From assembly GCA_031421935.1 (NCBI GenBank), contig JANOPQ010000043.1, positions 1-12,620 of the forward strand: a stretch of 12,620 nucleotides of DNA, given 5' to 3'. Shown here piece by piece: positions 1 to 7,859 of the stretch. The translations under genes and the position numbers were made by a program. The stretch's first letter is position 1, and each line of letters opens with the position of its first letter. Below the pieces are notes generated by a model, which was not told the DNA's origin, ran no database searches, and was given only the letters and a program-made list of their open reading frames with translations. This DNA comes from JAJTFW01 sp031421935 (lineage in GTDB: Bacteria > Bacteroidota > Bacteroidia > AKYH767-A > OLB10).

Positions 1-2
1 AA

Positions 3-368
3 CCCAAAACAAATTTAAGTGCAGGAGATTCCATCACCAACTTCGCAGCCATTTATTTCGACTTCAACGAACCTGTTATCACCAACACCGCAAAAACAAT
101 TATTGTTTTACCTACAGGCTTATCATCTGCATCACCAGCACGCGGCAAATTGCATGTCTTCCCCAATCCCACCGAAAACACATTAAACATCTCGGGCATC
201 CATCTCGAAAACGGAAAAGCGCAATTGCGTTTAATGGATATTTATGGTAAACTTATCTTGGAAAAAACTATCAATTCAACAAATACCATAATAGAAACAA
301 TAAATCTCTCTTCGGGAATTTATTTGATTCAATCGGGTGAGTTGAGAGCTACGTTTGTGAAACAATAA
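3..368 (+). CDS. C-terminal fragment of a T9SS-sorted surface protein (5' end outside window)
   Basis: The open frame enters from the left edge and ends with TAA at 366-368, giving 121 residues of a longer protein. It starts inside the conserved end of a DUF7619-like domain (PKTNLSAGDSITNFAAIYF, then FNEPVITNTAKT). A linker follows, then a 72-residue type IX secretion sorting tail from about base 150, with the typical features LHVFPNPTEN, a central DIYGKL strand, LSSGIYLIQ and a final ATFVKQ. This region is nearly the same, in protein and DNA, as the ends of the two complete genes downstream, so it is the third member of a tandem family. The missing N-terminus probably carries the same seven-repeat domain, but that cannot be seen here. 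Tails of this kind direct export across the outer membrane by the T9SS and usually end in cleavage and surface attachment or release. Confidence 0.9.
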   Translation, partial: PKTNLSAGDSITNFAAIYFDFNEPVITNTAKTIIVLPTGLSSASPARGKLHVFPNPTENTLNISGIHLENGKAQLRLMDIYGKLILEKTINSTNTIIETINLSSGIYLIQSGELRATFVKQ

Positions 369-402
369 ATAATGAATTTTAATTTCTAAAAATTTATATA
401 TC

Positions 403-3084
403 ATGCAAAAATTCAAAGTTAGTTTTCTTGTTATTTGGCAACTGCTAGTGCTGTTCAATTCATCAACGGCATTCTCTCAGGAAATTGAATGGCAGAAAGC
501 ATTTGGTGGAAGTATTTATGATGAACTTTTTTCTGTTTCGCAGACTGCTGATGGAGGTTATATTTTAGGAGGGTATTCCAACTCCAATATATCAGGTAAT
601 AAATCGGAAGACAGTATTGGTGGTTATGATTATTGGATAATCAAAACCGATGATTATGGGAATATTCAATGGCAAAATACGATTGGTGGAAGTAAAAATG
701 ATTACTTGTTATCAGTTGAGCAAACAACAGATGGTGGCTATATTTTGGGTGGATGGTCTGAATCCAACATCTCAGGAGATAAGACAGAGAACTGTTTCAG
801 TGCTTATGATTTTTGGATCGTGAAAGTAGATTGGTTAGGAAATATACAATGGCAAAATACGATTGGTGGATCTGGCGATGATTATTTTTCTACTATTTCT
901 CAAACCTCAGATGGGGGATATATTTTAGGAGGATCTTCGATGTCAGGTATTTTCGGAGATAAAACAGAAAACTGTATAGGAAGTAATGATTTCTGGATAT
1001 TAAAAACTGATTCACTTGGAAATATTCTATGGCAAAATACAATTGGTGGTAGTAATTTCGATAGGATGATAACTATTCATCAAACAAATGACGGTGGTTA
1101 TATTTTAGGTGGAAGTTCTAGATCTTCCATCTCTGGAGATAAGACTGAAAATTGTTTAAGTCCAGGGTTGTATGATTACTGGATATTAAAGCTAGATGCA
1201 GCAGGGAATATTCAATGGCAGAATACGATTGGAGGAAGTAGTGACGATGGTTTATATACTATCATACCAACTAATGATGGGGGCTATGTTTTGGGTGGTT
1301 ATTCTAGATCAAGCATCTCCTCAGATAAAGTGGAAAATTGTTTTGGGATTACTGATTATTGGCTTGTAAAAATAGATAGTGCAGGGAATATCCAATGGCA
1401 AAATACTATTGGTGGAAGTGGAGTAGATGAATTAACATCTATTATGCAAACAACTGATGGTGGATATATTTTAGGAGGAGAATCACATTCCAATATCTCA
1501 GGAGATAAAACAGAAAACTGTATTGGCAGTTATGATTATTGGATTATAAAAACAGATGGGACTGGAAATATTCAATGGCAGAATACAATTGGAGGTAATG
1601 GTGGAGATAAATTGAAATCAATAGGACAAACCACTGATGGTGGCTATATTTTGGGTGGCTTTTCTGGTTCCAATATTTCTGGAGATAAAACGGAAATTTA
1701 TTGGGGCTGGCACGATTGCTGGTTAGTAAAACTGGCTGACAAGAACAATTTAATTTATGGAAAGTCATTTGTAGATATAAATAACAACAGTATTCAAGAT
1801 CTCGGAGAACTACCTTTGCCCGCACAAAAGATAACAGAGCAGAATACAGGTCGTTTCACTTTCACTGATTATAATGGAAAATATTCACTTGTAGTAATAG
1901 ATTCCGGAAATTACACAGTATCGCCACAAGTAATAAACTGGTTTAGTTCGGTTCCTTCAACACAATCAGCTTCGTTCACAGGAATTCACCAAACAGACTC
2001 CCTCAACGATTTTGCATTTCAACCGCAGGGTACTTATGAAGATGTCTGTATAACGATTACGCCTATGGGAAATTTCAGGAGCGGATTCACCGCGAGTTAT
2101 ATGATCAATTATGGAAACTATGGAAACACAACAGTTGCACCTACGGTTTATTTTTATCCATATAGCAATGTAACTTATCAATCGGCAACACTAACTCCAA
2201 ATAACATAACACCCGACTCTGTCGTGTGGAATTTACCTGCTTTATCACCCTTTCAAACTGGTAATATTATCGTAACCGTCAATGTCAACCTCGGAATCCC
2301 TATCGGCACACTCATCAACAGCAGTGCGCATATTGAACCTTACCTTACTGATGATAATCCAAGTTGCAATAACAGCAATTGGGAAGTGTACACAACAGGT
2401 TCTTTTGATCCGAATGATATATTAGTGAGTGAAGACTCACTCACTACAACGCAACTCAGCAATGCGCCTTGGTTGGATTACATCATACGCTTTCAAAACA
2501 CGGGTAACGATACAGCTTTCACGGTAAAAATTTTAAATCCGATTGACACCAATAAACTAAATATCTCTTCCATCGAATTTGTAAACGCATCGCATCCCGT
2601 CAATTTAAACTGGATCAACTACCAGCGCAACATGGAATTTAAGTTTGAAAATATTTTATTAGTCGACAGCAACACCAACGAACCCCTCTCGCATGGCTTT
2701 GTGCATTATCGCATCCAACCAAAAACAAATTTAAGTGCTGGAGATTCCATCACCAACTTCGCAGCCATTTACTTCGACTTCAACGAACCCGTCATTACTA
2801 ACACCGCAAAAACAATTATTGTTCTACCCACAGGCTTGTCATTTGCAACACCCACACGAGGCAAATTACATGTCTTCCCAAATCCAACCGAAAACACATT
2901 AAACATCTCCGGCATCCAACTCGAAAACGGAAAAGCGCAATTGCGATTAACGGATATTTATGGAAAACTCATCTTCGAAAAAACAATCACATCAATAACG
3001 ACAACACTTGAAACAAATAATCTCTCTTCGGGAATTTATTTGATTCAGTCGGGGGAGTTGCGTGCTACTTTTGTTAAGCAATAG
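403..3084 (+). CDS. Large secreted seven-repeat protein with DUF7619-like domain and T9SS sorting tail
   Basis: This is an 893-residue exported protein. Residues 1-26 form a signal peptide (basic start, hydrophobic core, cleavage near AFS/Q). Residues 27-449 are seven ~60-residue repeats with consensus IQWQNTIGGS, then QTxDGGYILGG, SNISGDKTEN and DYWIxKxD. Residues 450-530 resemble an SdrD_B/Cna-B-like domain with an Asp/Asn calcium-type loop at 458-469 (DINNNSIQDLGE). A DUF11-like beta region follows, then a DUF7619-like domain from about residue 668 (FDPNDI, FQNTGNDTAF, SHGFVHYRI). The sorting tail is 822-893. No catalytic motif is visible, and the ligand or binding partner is unknown. Seven repeats suggest a beta-propeller used for surface binding or adhesion; this is inferred from repeat count only. 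The gene begins 34 bases after the upstream paralogue, so cotranscription is possible. The ATG at 403 places the signal peptide directly before repeat 1, as in the next gene. Confidence 0.9.
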   Translation: MQKFKVSFLVIWQLLVLFNSSTAFSQEIEWQKAFGGSIYDELFSVSQTADGGYILGGYSNSNISGNKSEDSIGGYDYWIIKTDDYGNIQWQNTIGGSKNDYLLSVEQTTDGGYILGGWSESNISGDKTENCFSAYDFWIVKVDWLGNIQWQNTIGGSGDDYFSTISQTSDGGYILGGSSMSGIFGDKTENCIGSNDFWILKTDSLGNILWQNTIGGSNFDRMITIHQTNDGGYILGGSSRSSISGDKTENCLSPGLYDYWILKLDAAGNIQWQNTIGGSSDDGLYTIIPTNDGGYVLGGYSRSSISSDKVENCFGITDYWLVKIDSAGNIQWQNTIGGSGVDELTSIMQTTDGGYILGGESHSNISGDKTENCIGSYDYWIIKTDGTGNIQWQNTIGGNGGDKLKSIGQTTDGGYILGGFSGSNISGDKTEIYWGWHDCWLVKLADKNNLIYGKSFVDINNNSIQDLGELPLPAQKITEQNTGRFTFTDYNGKYSLVVIDSGNYTVSPQVINWFSSVPSTQSASFTGIHQTDSLNDFAFQPQGTYEDVCITITPMGNFRSGFTASYMINYGNYGNTTVAPTVYFYPYSNVTYQSATLTPNNITPDSVVWNLPALSPFQTGNIIVTVNVNLGIPIGTLINSSAHIEPYLTDDNPSCNNSNWEVYTTGSFDPNDILVSEDSLTTTQLSNAPWLDYIIRFQNTGNDTAFTVKILNPIDTNKLNISSIEFVNASHPVNLNWINYQRNMEFKFENILLVDSNTNEPLSHGFVHYRIQPKTNLSAGDSITNFAAIYFDFNEPVITNTAKTIIVLPTGLSFATPTRGKLHVFPNPTENTLNISGIQLENGKAQLRLTDIYGKLIFEKTITSITTTLETNNLSSGIYLIQSGELRATFVKQ
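481..1749 (+). repeat. Seven tandem ~180-bp coding repeats (first paralogue)
   Basis: Seven in-frame units of 61, 60, 60, 62, 60, 60 and 60 codons cover residues 27-449. Each unit has the order W-Q-N-T-I-G-G, a variable D-containing turn, Q-T-x-D-G-G-Y-I-L-G-G, S-N-I-S-G-D-K-T-E-N, then D-Y-W-I-x-K-x-D and G-N. Units 2-6 have Cys after TEN. The last unit is degenerate at TEIYWGWHDC. The DNA units are diverged at synonymous sites, so this is an old expansion rather than a recent tandem duplication. Confidence 0.93.
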
Positions 3085-3142
3085 TAAGTGAATTGTAATT
3101 TTCTGTAGAATTGAGTCTAACATCGACCTTTGGCTTTATCTT

Positions 3143-3150
3143 TAACTTTG
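3143..3150 (+). promoter_or_regulatory. Candidate Bacteroidota -7 promoter element (TAACTTTG)
   Basis: TAACTTTG fits the Bacteroidota -7 consensus TAnnTTTG exactly and lies 22 bases before the preferred ATG at 3172. There is no TTG or TTTG at the usual 17-23 base spacing upstream; the nearest TTTG (3129-3132) is too close. If used, the element would give the third family member its own transcript and would rule out the further upstream start options. Support is one half-element only. Confidence 0.3.
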
Positions 3151-3171
3151 AAACTTTTAATGTCAACGATT

Positions 3172-5847
3172 ATGAAAAATTCTAAAGAAGGTCTAATTTG
3201 TAAATTGATATTTATTTTAAGTGTCAATTCATCTGCTGTTTTCTGCCAAGAAATCGAATGGCAGAATACGATTGGCGGCAGTGGGGCTGATCAATTGTAC
3301 TCAATACATCTAACTATAGATGGTGGCTACATTTTTGGTGGCGGTTCTGAGTCTAACATTTCAGGAGATAAGACAGAAAATTCCTTAGGTGGGTTTGATT
3401 ATTGGATCGTAAAAACCGATTCCGCAGGTAATGTTGAGTGGGAAAATACGATCGGTGGTAGTTTTAATGATAATCTGAACTCTGTTCGACAAACCTTTGA
3501 TGGAGGCTATATTTTAGGGGGGCATTCCTCGTCAAACATCTCCGGAGATAAAGGGGAAAATAGTTTAGGATCTCATGATTTTTGGATTGTAAAAATCGAT
3601 GCGATGGGAAATATTCAATGGGAAAATACGATTGGAGGAAGTTCTCAAGATATATTGACTTCTTTACAACAAACCGCAGATGGCGGTTATATATTAGGGG
3701 GAGTATCAAGTTCTAACATCTCTGGCGATAAGACGGAAAATTGTTCTGGAATCAGTGACTATTGGATTGTAAAAACCGATTCACTTGGGATTATTCAATG
3801 GCAAAATACGATCGGGGGAGATGCAGAGGATTCTTTTACATCAATAGTTCAAACATCTGATGGAGGATTTGTGCTGGGTGGAGATTCACAGTCAAACATC
3901 TCTGGAGATAAAACAGAAAATAGTTTGGGATTTACTGATTATTGGATTTTAAAAATCGATGCGTTGGGTAATATTCAATGGCAAAACACAATAGGTGGAA
4001 GTTCACTTGACCATTTTTCATCAATTCAGCAAACCACAGATGGCGGCTACATTTTGGGTGGATGGTCAAAGTCAAATACGTCAGGAGACAAGACTGAAAA
4101 TTGTTTAGGAGACATTGATTATTGGATAGTAAAAGTAGATTCAATTGGAAATATCCAATGGCAGAAAACGATTGGTGCGGATTCTACGGATGATTTGTAC
4201 TCGATTCAACAATCTGATGATGGAGGATTTATTTTGGGTGGATTTTCTAATTCAAGTATTTCCGGAGACAAGACAGAAAATTCTTTAGGTGCTTATGACT
4301 ATTGGGTTATAAAAACTGATAATGTTGGGAATATTCTATGGCAGAATACTATTGGTGGTGACACTGATGATTATTTTATTTCTCTTGAGAAATCAATAAG
4401 TGAAGGTATTGTATTAAGTGGATTTTCTTTATCAACTATGTCTGGAGATAAAACAGAAAATTGCTTAGGATTTTATGATTATTGGATCCTAAAACTAATG
4501 GACGAAAATAATTTGATTTCAGGTAGATTGTTTGCTGATGTAAACAACAACGGACTTTATGACAGCGGAGAATCTCTGATTACTAATCAGAAAATTATTG
4601 AACAGACTACAGGTCGCTTCGCCTTTACGAACCAACTAGGTTTATATTCTTTGACAGTGTTAGATTCTGGATCTTATACCGTAGCACCTCAACCTGTGTT
4701 ATGGTATAATGCTTTTCCAGGTACTCATGCTGCATCGTTTAATACTATCCTGCAAACCGATTCCCTCAACGACTTCGCGTTTCAACCTCAAGGTGTTTTT
4801 GAAGATGTTTGTATAACGATTACGCCTATGGGAAATTTCCGAAGCGGTTTTCCTGCTAGTTACATGATCAGTTATGGAAATTATGGAACTACTACCGTTG
4901 CACCTTCTGTGTATTTTTATCCGGATATCAATATAACATATCAGTCGGCAACACTTGCACCAAATCAAATAACTCTCGATTCTGTTGTGTGGAATTTGCC
5001 TGCATTAACACCATATCAAACGGGTAGTATTCTAGTTACTGTCAATGTAAACCTTGGACTTCCTATCGGTACACTCATCAACAGCAGCGCTTATATTGAA
5101 CCTTTTTTGACGGATAGCAATTCAAGTAATAATAATAGTAATTGGGCTTTGTTCACGACTGGAGCCTTTGATCCCAACGATATTTTAGTGAGTGAAGATA
5201 CACTCACTACTACGCAACTTAGCAATGCACCGTGGTTAGATTATGTTATCCGCTTTCAAAACACAGGGAATGATACTGCCTTCACGGTAAAAATTTTAAA
5301 TCCGCTTGATACCAATAAACTCAATATCGCTTCCATAGAATTTGTCAACGCATCCCATCCTGTAAATTTAAACTGGATCAACTACCAGCGCAACATGGAA
5401 TTTAAATTTGAAAATATTTTATTAGTCGATAGCAATACCAACGAACATCTTTCGCATGGTTTTGTTCATTACCGGATCCAACCCAAAACAAATTTAAGTG
5501 CTGGAGATTCCATCACCAACTTCGCAGCCATTTACTTCGACTTCAACGAACCTGTCATCACCAACACTGCAAAAACAATTATTGTACTACCTACTGGCTT
5601 GACATCTGCAACACCAGCAAGAGGAAAATTACATGTCTTCCCCAATCCAACCGAAAACACATTAAACATCTCGGGCATCCATCTCGAAAACGGAAAAGCG
5701 CAATTGCGTCTTACAGATATTTATGGGAAGCTCATCTTAGAAAAAACGATAACATCAATAACAACAACACTGGAAACAAATAATCTCTCTTCGGGAGTTT
5801 ATTTGATTCAGTCGGGGGAGTTGAGAGCTACGGTTGTGAAACAGTAG
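3172..5847 (+). CDS. Large secreted seven-repeat protein, paralogue with T9SS sorting tail
   Basis: This 891-residue exported protein has the same layout as the gene before it: signal peptide 1-26, seven repeats 27-447, an SdrD_B-like segment with an Asp/Asn loop (DVNNNGLYDSGE), a DUF11-like region, a DUF7619-like domain starting at FDPNDI, and a 72-residue T9SS tail ending ATVVKQ. The frame is open upstream to a TTG at 3130 and an ATG at 3160. The ATG at 3172 is preferred because it starts a normal signal peptide (MKNSK, then a hydrophobic run), puts repeat 1 at residue 27 exactly as in the paralogue, and lies downstream of a possible -7 element. The repeats differ clearly from those of the paralogue while the C-terminal half is highly similar, suggesting different ligands on a shared scaffold. 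Repeat 7 has lost the DGGYILGG motif (SEGIVLSG). Function is unknown; surface display through T9SS is well supported. Confidence 0.9.
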   Translation: MKNSKEGLICKLIFILSVNSSAVFCQEIEWQNTIGGSGADQLYSIHLTIDGGYIFGGGSESNISGDKTENSLGGFDYWIVKTDSAGNVEWENTIGGSFNDNLNSVRQTFDGGYILGGHSSSNISGDKGENSLGSHDFWIVKIDAMGNIQWENTIGGSSQDILTSLQQTADGGYILGGVSSSNISGDKTENCSGISDYWIVKTDSLGIIQWQNTIGGDAEDSFTSIVQTSDGGFVLGGDSQSNISGDKTENSLGFTDYWILKIDALGNIQWQNTIGGSSLDHFSSIQQTTDGGYILGGWSKSNTSGDKTENCLGDIDYWIVKVDSIGNIQWQKTIGADSTDDLYSIQQSDDGGFILGGFSNSSISGDKTENSLGAYDYWVIKTDNVGNILWQNTIGGDTDDYFISLEKSISEGIVLSGFSLSTMSGDKTENCLGFYDYWILKLMDENNLISGRLFADVNNNGLYDSGESLITNQKIIEQTTGRFAFTNQLGLYSLTVLDSGSYTVAPQPVLWYNAFPGTHAASFNTILQTDSLNDFAFQPQGVFEDVCITITPMGNFRSGFPASYMISYGNYGTTTVAPSVYFYPDINITYQSATLAPNQITLDSVVWNLPALTPYQTGSILVTVNVNLGLPIGTLINSSAYIEPFLTDSNSSNNNSNWALFTTGAFDPNDILVSEDTLTTTQLSNAPWLDYVIRFQNTGNDTAFTVKILNPLDTNKLNIASIEFVNASHPVNLNWINYQRNMEFKFENILLVDSNTNEHLSHGFVHYRIQPKTNLSAGDSITNFAAIYFDFNEPVITNTAKTIIVLPTGLTSATPARGKLHVFPNPTENTLNISGIHLENGKAQLRLTDIYGKLILEKTITSITTTLETNNLSSGVYLIQSGELRATVVKQ
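3250..4512 (+). repeat. Seven tandem ~180-bp coding repeats (second paralogue)
   Basis: Seven in-frame units (61 codons, then six of 60) cover residues 27-447, with the same consensus as in the upstream paralogue. Position 44 of the unit, just after TEN, reads S, S, C, S, C, S, C along the array. Unit 7 is the most degenerate in the centre but keeps SGDKTEN and DYWILK. Confidence 0.93.
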
Positions 5848-5922
5848 ATTTAATTTTCCAACTGTGACATTCACGACAATTTATAATTTGTAGAGTAAAA
5901 TGATCACTGCGCAGCAATCCAC

Positions 5923-5997
5923 CCAAGAAGTACATTACTTCGTACAGACTTCTTGGCGTAGCAATTCACCAATCCACCAACTTGCCAATTCACCAAT
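5923..5997. repeat. Intergenic inverted and direct short repeats after the surface-protein array
   Basis: Between the last surface-protein gene and gltA there is a perfect 9-bp inverted repeat (CCAAGAAGT at 5923-5931, ACTTCTTGG at 5948-5956). A direct repeat of CAATTCACCAAT follows at 5962-5973 and 5986-5997, joined by similar CAATCCACCAA-type sequence. No reading frame of note is present in 5848-5997. Such CCAAT-like runs look like dispersed noncoding repeats, but copies elsewhere in the genome cannot be checked here. Confidence 0.5.
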
Positions 5998-6052
5998 TTA
6001 AAAAAGCAATAAAAAAGGCGGATAAAATCCGCCTTTTTTATTGCTTTTTTAA
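5998..6052. terminator. Bidirectional intrinsic terminator between convergent genes
   Basis: Two perfect 26-base arms (5998-6023 and 6027-6052) flank a 3-base AAA loop. The GC core GGCGGAT/ATCCGCC is followed on each strand by TTTTTT, ATTGC and another TTTTTT, so the element can end transcription from both sides. It serves the surface-protein array from the left and gltA from the right. The gltA stop codon (6049-6051) lies inside the outer stem. Confidence 0.9.
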
Positions 6053-7371
6053 GCTGTTGCTTTCGCCTTATGTTTCTCAATCTGTTCCTTCATCCACTCC
6101 GTTGTCACTGAGCCTGGACGCTCTAATGGGTGCCCTAACGCGCGATCCCAAAGTAAACTGGTCAATACACCAATGGATCTTGAAACGCCAAAGAGGACTG
6201 TGTAGAAATCATGTTCGGTTAATCCGTAGTGAATTAATAAAACACCACTGTGTGCATCTACGTTCGGCCACGGATTTTTAATTTTTCCTGTTGCTTTTAA
6301 AATTTCAGGAACTACTTCGTATAACATTTGTACGATTTTGAATAACTCATCATCGGCTAAATGCTTTTGTGCAAATTCTTGTTGCGCAATGTAACGTGGA
6401 TCTGTTTTGCGTAAAACTGCATGGCCATAACCAGGAACTACACGACCTTCAGCCAATGTTTTGGTTACGTACTCTGCAATTTGCTCCTTATTGGGCATAG
6501 CGCCATTGTAGTACTCACGAAGATCTTTAATCCAACGAACCACTTCTTGATTTGCTAATCCATGTAAGGGACCTGCTAAACCATTCATTCCTGCCGAAAG
6601 AGAATAATAAACATCACTCAATGCAGATCCCACCAAGTGAGTTGCATGCGCACTTACGTTTCCACCTTCGTGGTCGACATGTATAGTTAAATAAAGACGC
6701 ATCAACGCCTTCATTCCATCATCGTCAAAACCTAACATATGCGCGAAGTTGGCACCCCAATCCAGTTTTGGATCCGGCTCAATATGCTCTCCGTCTTTAT
6801 ACGTTCTTCTATAAATGTATGCTGCAATACGGGGTAAACGTGCGATGCAATTCATCACATCTTCAAACATCGGATCCCAATATTGCTTCTTGTTAATTCC
6901 TTTACGGTAAGCCGCAGCAAAATTGCTTTCCGTTTGCATAGCCAAAATGGCTAAGCTAAACTGCGTCATCGGATGCGTTGCTTTTGGCAACATATCCAAC
7001 ATATCAAAAACATGTTTAGGAACATGACTTCGACGAGCCCATGCATTGCTTACTTCACGAGCATCTTCTTCCGTTGGTAAATCACCCGTGAGCAATAAAT
7101 AAAACATCCCTTCCGGTAAATTTTCTCCGCCCGATCCGCGTGGAAGTAAGGCGCGCAGTTCAGGAATGGAATATCCTCTAAATCGAATTCCTTCCTCAGG
7201 GTCCAGTTTAGAAGTCTCGGTAACCATACCGATCATTCCTTTCATTCCACCATATACTTGATCAATGGTAAAAGTACCAAGCTCAATATGGCCATGTTCT
7301 TTAACGAGAGCTTTTATTTCATCAGCTAAAGGGAGTGCTTTTTCAGCGAATTTTTCTTTTAAACGATCCAT
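6049..7371 (-). CDS. gltA: Citrate synthase, mitochondrial-like type
   Basis: Condenses acetyl-CoA and oxaloacetate to citrate at the entry to the TCA cycle, in the cytoplasm. The 440-residue protein is complete. The catalytic triad is visible: His270 in GPLHGLANQE, His317 in VVPGYGHAVLRKTDPRY and Asp372 in NVDAHSGVL, matching His274, His320 and Asp375 of pig mitochondrial citrate synthase. His234 (DHEGGNVSAH), Arg326 and Arg398 (FGVSRS) correspond to oxaloacetate-binding residues. The long near-identical blocks to mitochondrial enzymes place it with the eukaryote-like, typically dimeric type I enzymes rather than the hexameric NADH-regulated proteobacterial GltA. It is the last gene of a minus-strand cluster, 74 bases after the small membrane protein gene and on the same strand as eno. 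Its TAA stop lies inside the terminator stem. The gene symbol follows bacterial custom; the family assignment is very secure. Confidence 0.97.
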   Translation of the reverse strand: MDRLKEKFAEKALPLADEIKALVKEHGHIELGTFTIDQVYGGMKGMIGMVTETSKLDPEEGIRFRGYSIPELRALLPRGSGGENLPEGMFYLLLTGDLPTEEDAREVSNAWARRSHVPKHVFDMLDMLPKATHPMTQFSLAILAMQTESNFAAAYRKGINKKQYWDPMFEDVMNCIARLPRIAAYIYRRTYKDGEHIEPDPKLDWGANFAHMLGFDDDGMKALMRLYLTIHVDHEGGNVSAHATHLVGSALSDVYYSLSAGMNGLAGPLHGLANQEVVRWIKDLREYYNGAMPNKEQIAEYVTKTLAEGRVVPGYGHAVLRKTDPRYIAQQEFAQKHLADDELFKIVQMLYEVVPEILKATGKIKNPWPNVDAHSGVLLIHYGLTEHDFYTVLFGVSRSIGVLTSLLWDRALGHPLERPGSVTTEWMKEQIEKHKAKATA

Positions 7372-7445
7372 TTTTACTTTTAATGCAAAGATTGTTTTGT
7401 GCGAGCGAAGTTAATGAAGATGTAAACAACCAACAAGCGTTTTTG

Positions 7446-7835
7446 TTAGCTATTATATTGTTTAATATGAGATATTGATGTTGGAACAGGTATTTTATAA
7501 CTTACCGACCTTTTTTCTCTGTGCTTTGAGTTTAAATCCAGACTTACAATCAAATAAATGGCTGCAATAATGAAGATGGAGATGATCACCACCCAGGTTA
7601 CTACTTCAAACATTTTCTTGGCTTTTTTCTTTGGACTGGTCTTCCGTTTGATTCGAACTCTTTTCCTAATCTTAACCTTTCTCTTTCTTCTATGATGAGT
7701 TCCTTCAAGATGTTCTTCTACGAGATGACCTTCTTCAGGATGTTCATCGTCCTCATACTCCTCTTCTTCTTCAAATTCATCATTCTCATGATCTTCAGAG
7801 TTGGGATCTAGTTCTTCGTCTTTGTTTGTACTCAT
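7446..7835 (-). CDS. Small single-pass membrane protein with acidic N-terminus and basic juxtamembrane region
   Basis: The family of this 129-residue protein is not recognised. It has three clear parts: residues 1-46 are highly acidic (runs of Glu and Asp with scattered His), residues 49-74 are almost all Lys and Arg (RRKRKVKIRKRV and on), and residues 76-99 form one hydrophobic helix (FEVVTWVVIISIFIIAAIYLIV). About 30 residues follow. There is no signal peptide. The positive-inside rule predicts a cytoplasmic N-terminus, so the acidic and basic parts would sit on the inner face of the inner membrane. The gene starts 24 bases after the eno stop and ends 74 bases before gltA, so it is probably cotranscribed with these two central-metabolism genes. 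Low complexity makes homology hard to judge, but the start codon, length and position between two conserved genes support a real gene. No function is proposed. Confidence 0.75.
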   Translation of the reverse strand: MSTNKDEELDPNSEDHENDEFEEEEEYEDDEHPEEGHLVEEHLEGTHHRRKRKVKIRKRVRIKRKTSPKKKAKKMFEVVTWVVIISIFIIAAIYLIVSLDLNSKHREKRSVSYKIPVPTSISHIKQYNS

Positions 7836-7859
7836 AATCTGAAAAGATTTTAAAACTGA

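Noticed and set aside
350..357. TACGTTTG matching the -7 consensus, with TTTG 23 bases upstream, just before the second surface-protein gene
   Set aside because: It lies in the coding sequence for the conserved A-T-F-V end of the sorting tail; the same match arises from codons at the end of the next gene, so it is probably coincidence.
481..1749. CRISPR array, because of regularly spaced repeats
   Set aside because: The repeats are ~180-bp coding units in frame with a protein motif; there are no short identical repeats with unique spacers and no cas genes.
3130..3171. Extended N-terminus of the second complete surface protein from TTG at 3130 or ATG at 3160
   Set aside because: It would add residues before a good signal peptide and break the exact register with the paralogue; ATG at 3172 fits better.
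5982..6281. 99-codon + strand frame across the terminator and gltA end
   Set aside because: It runs antisense through conserved citrate synthase codons and the hairpin; no family resemblance.
7386..7393. AATCTTTG on the minus strand as a -7 element for gltA
   Set aside because: It has one mismatch, no spaced TTG, and would leave a leader of under ten bases; gltA more likely shares the upstream transcript.
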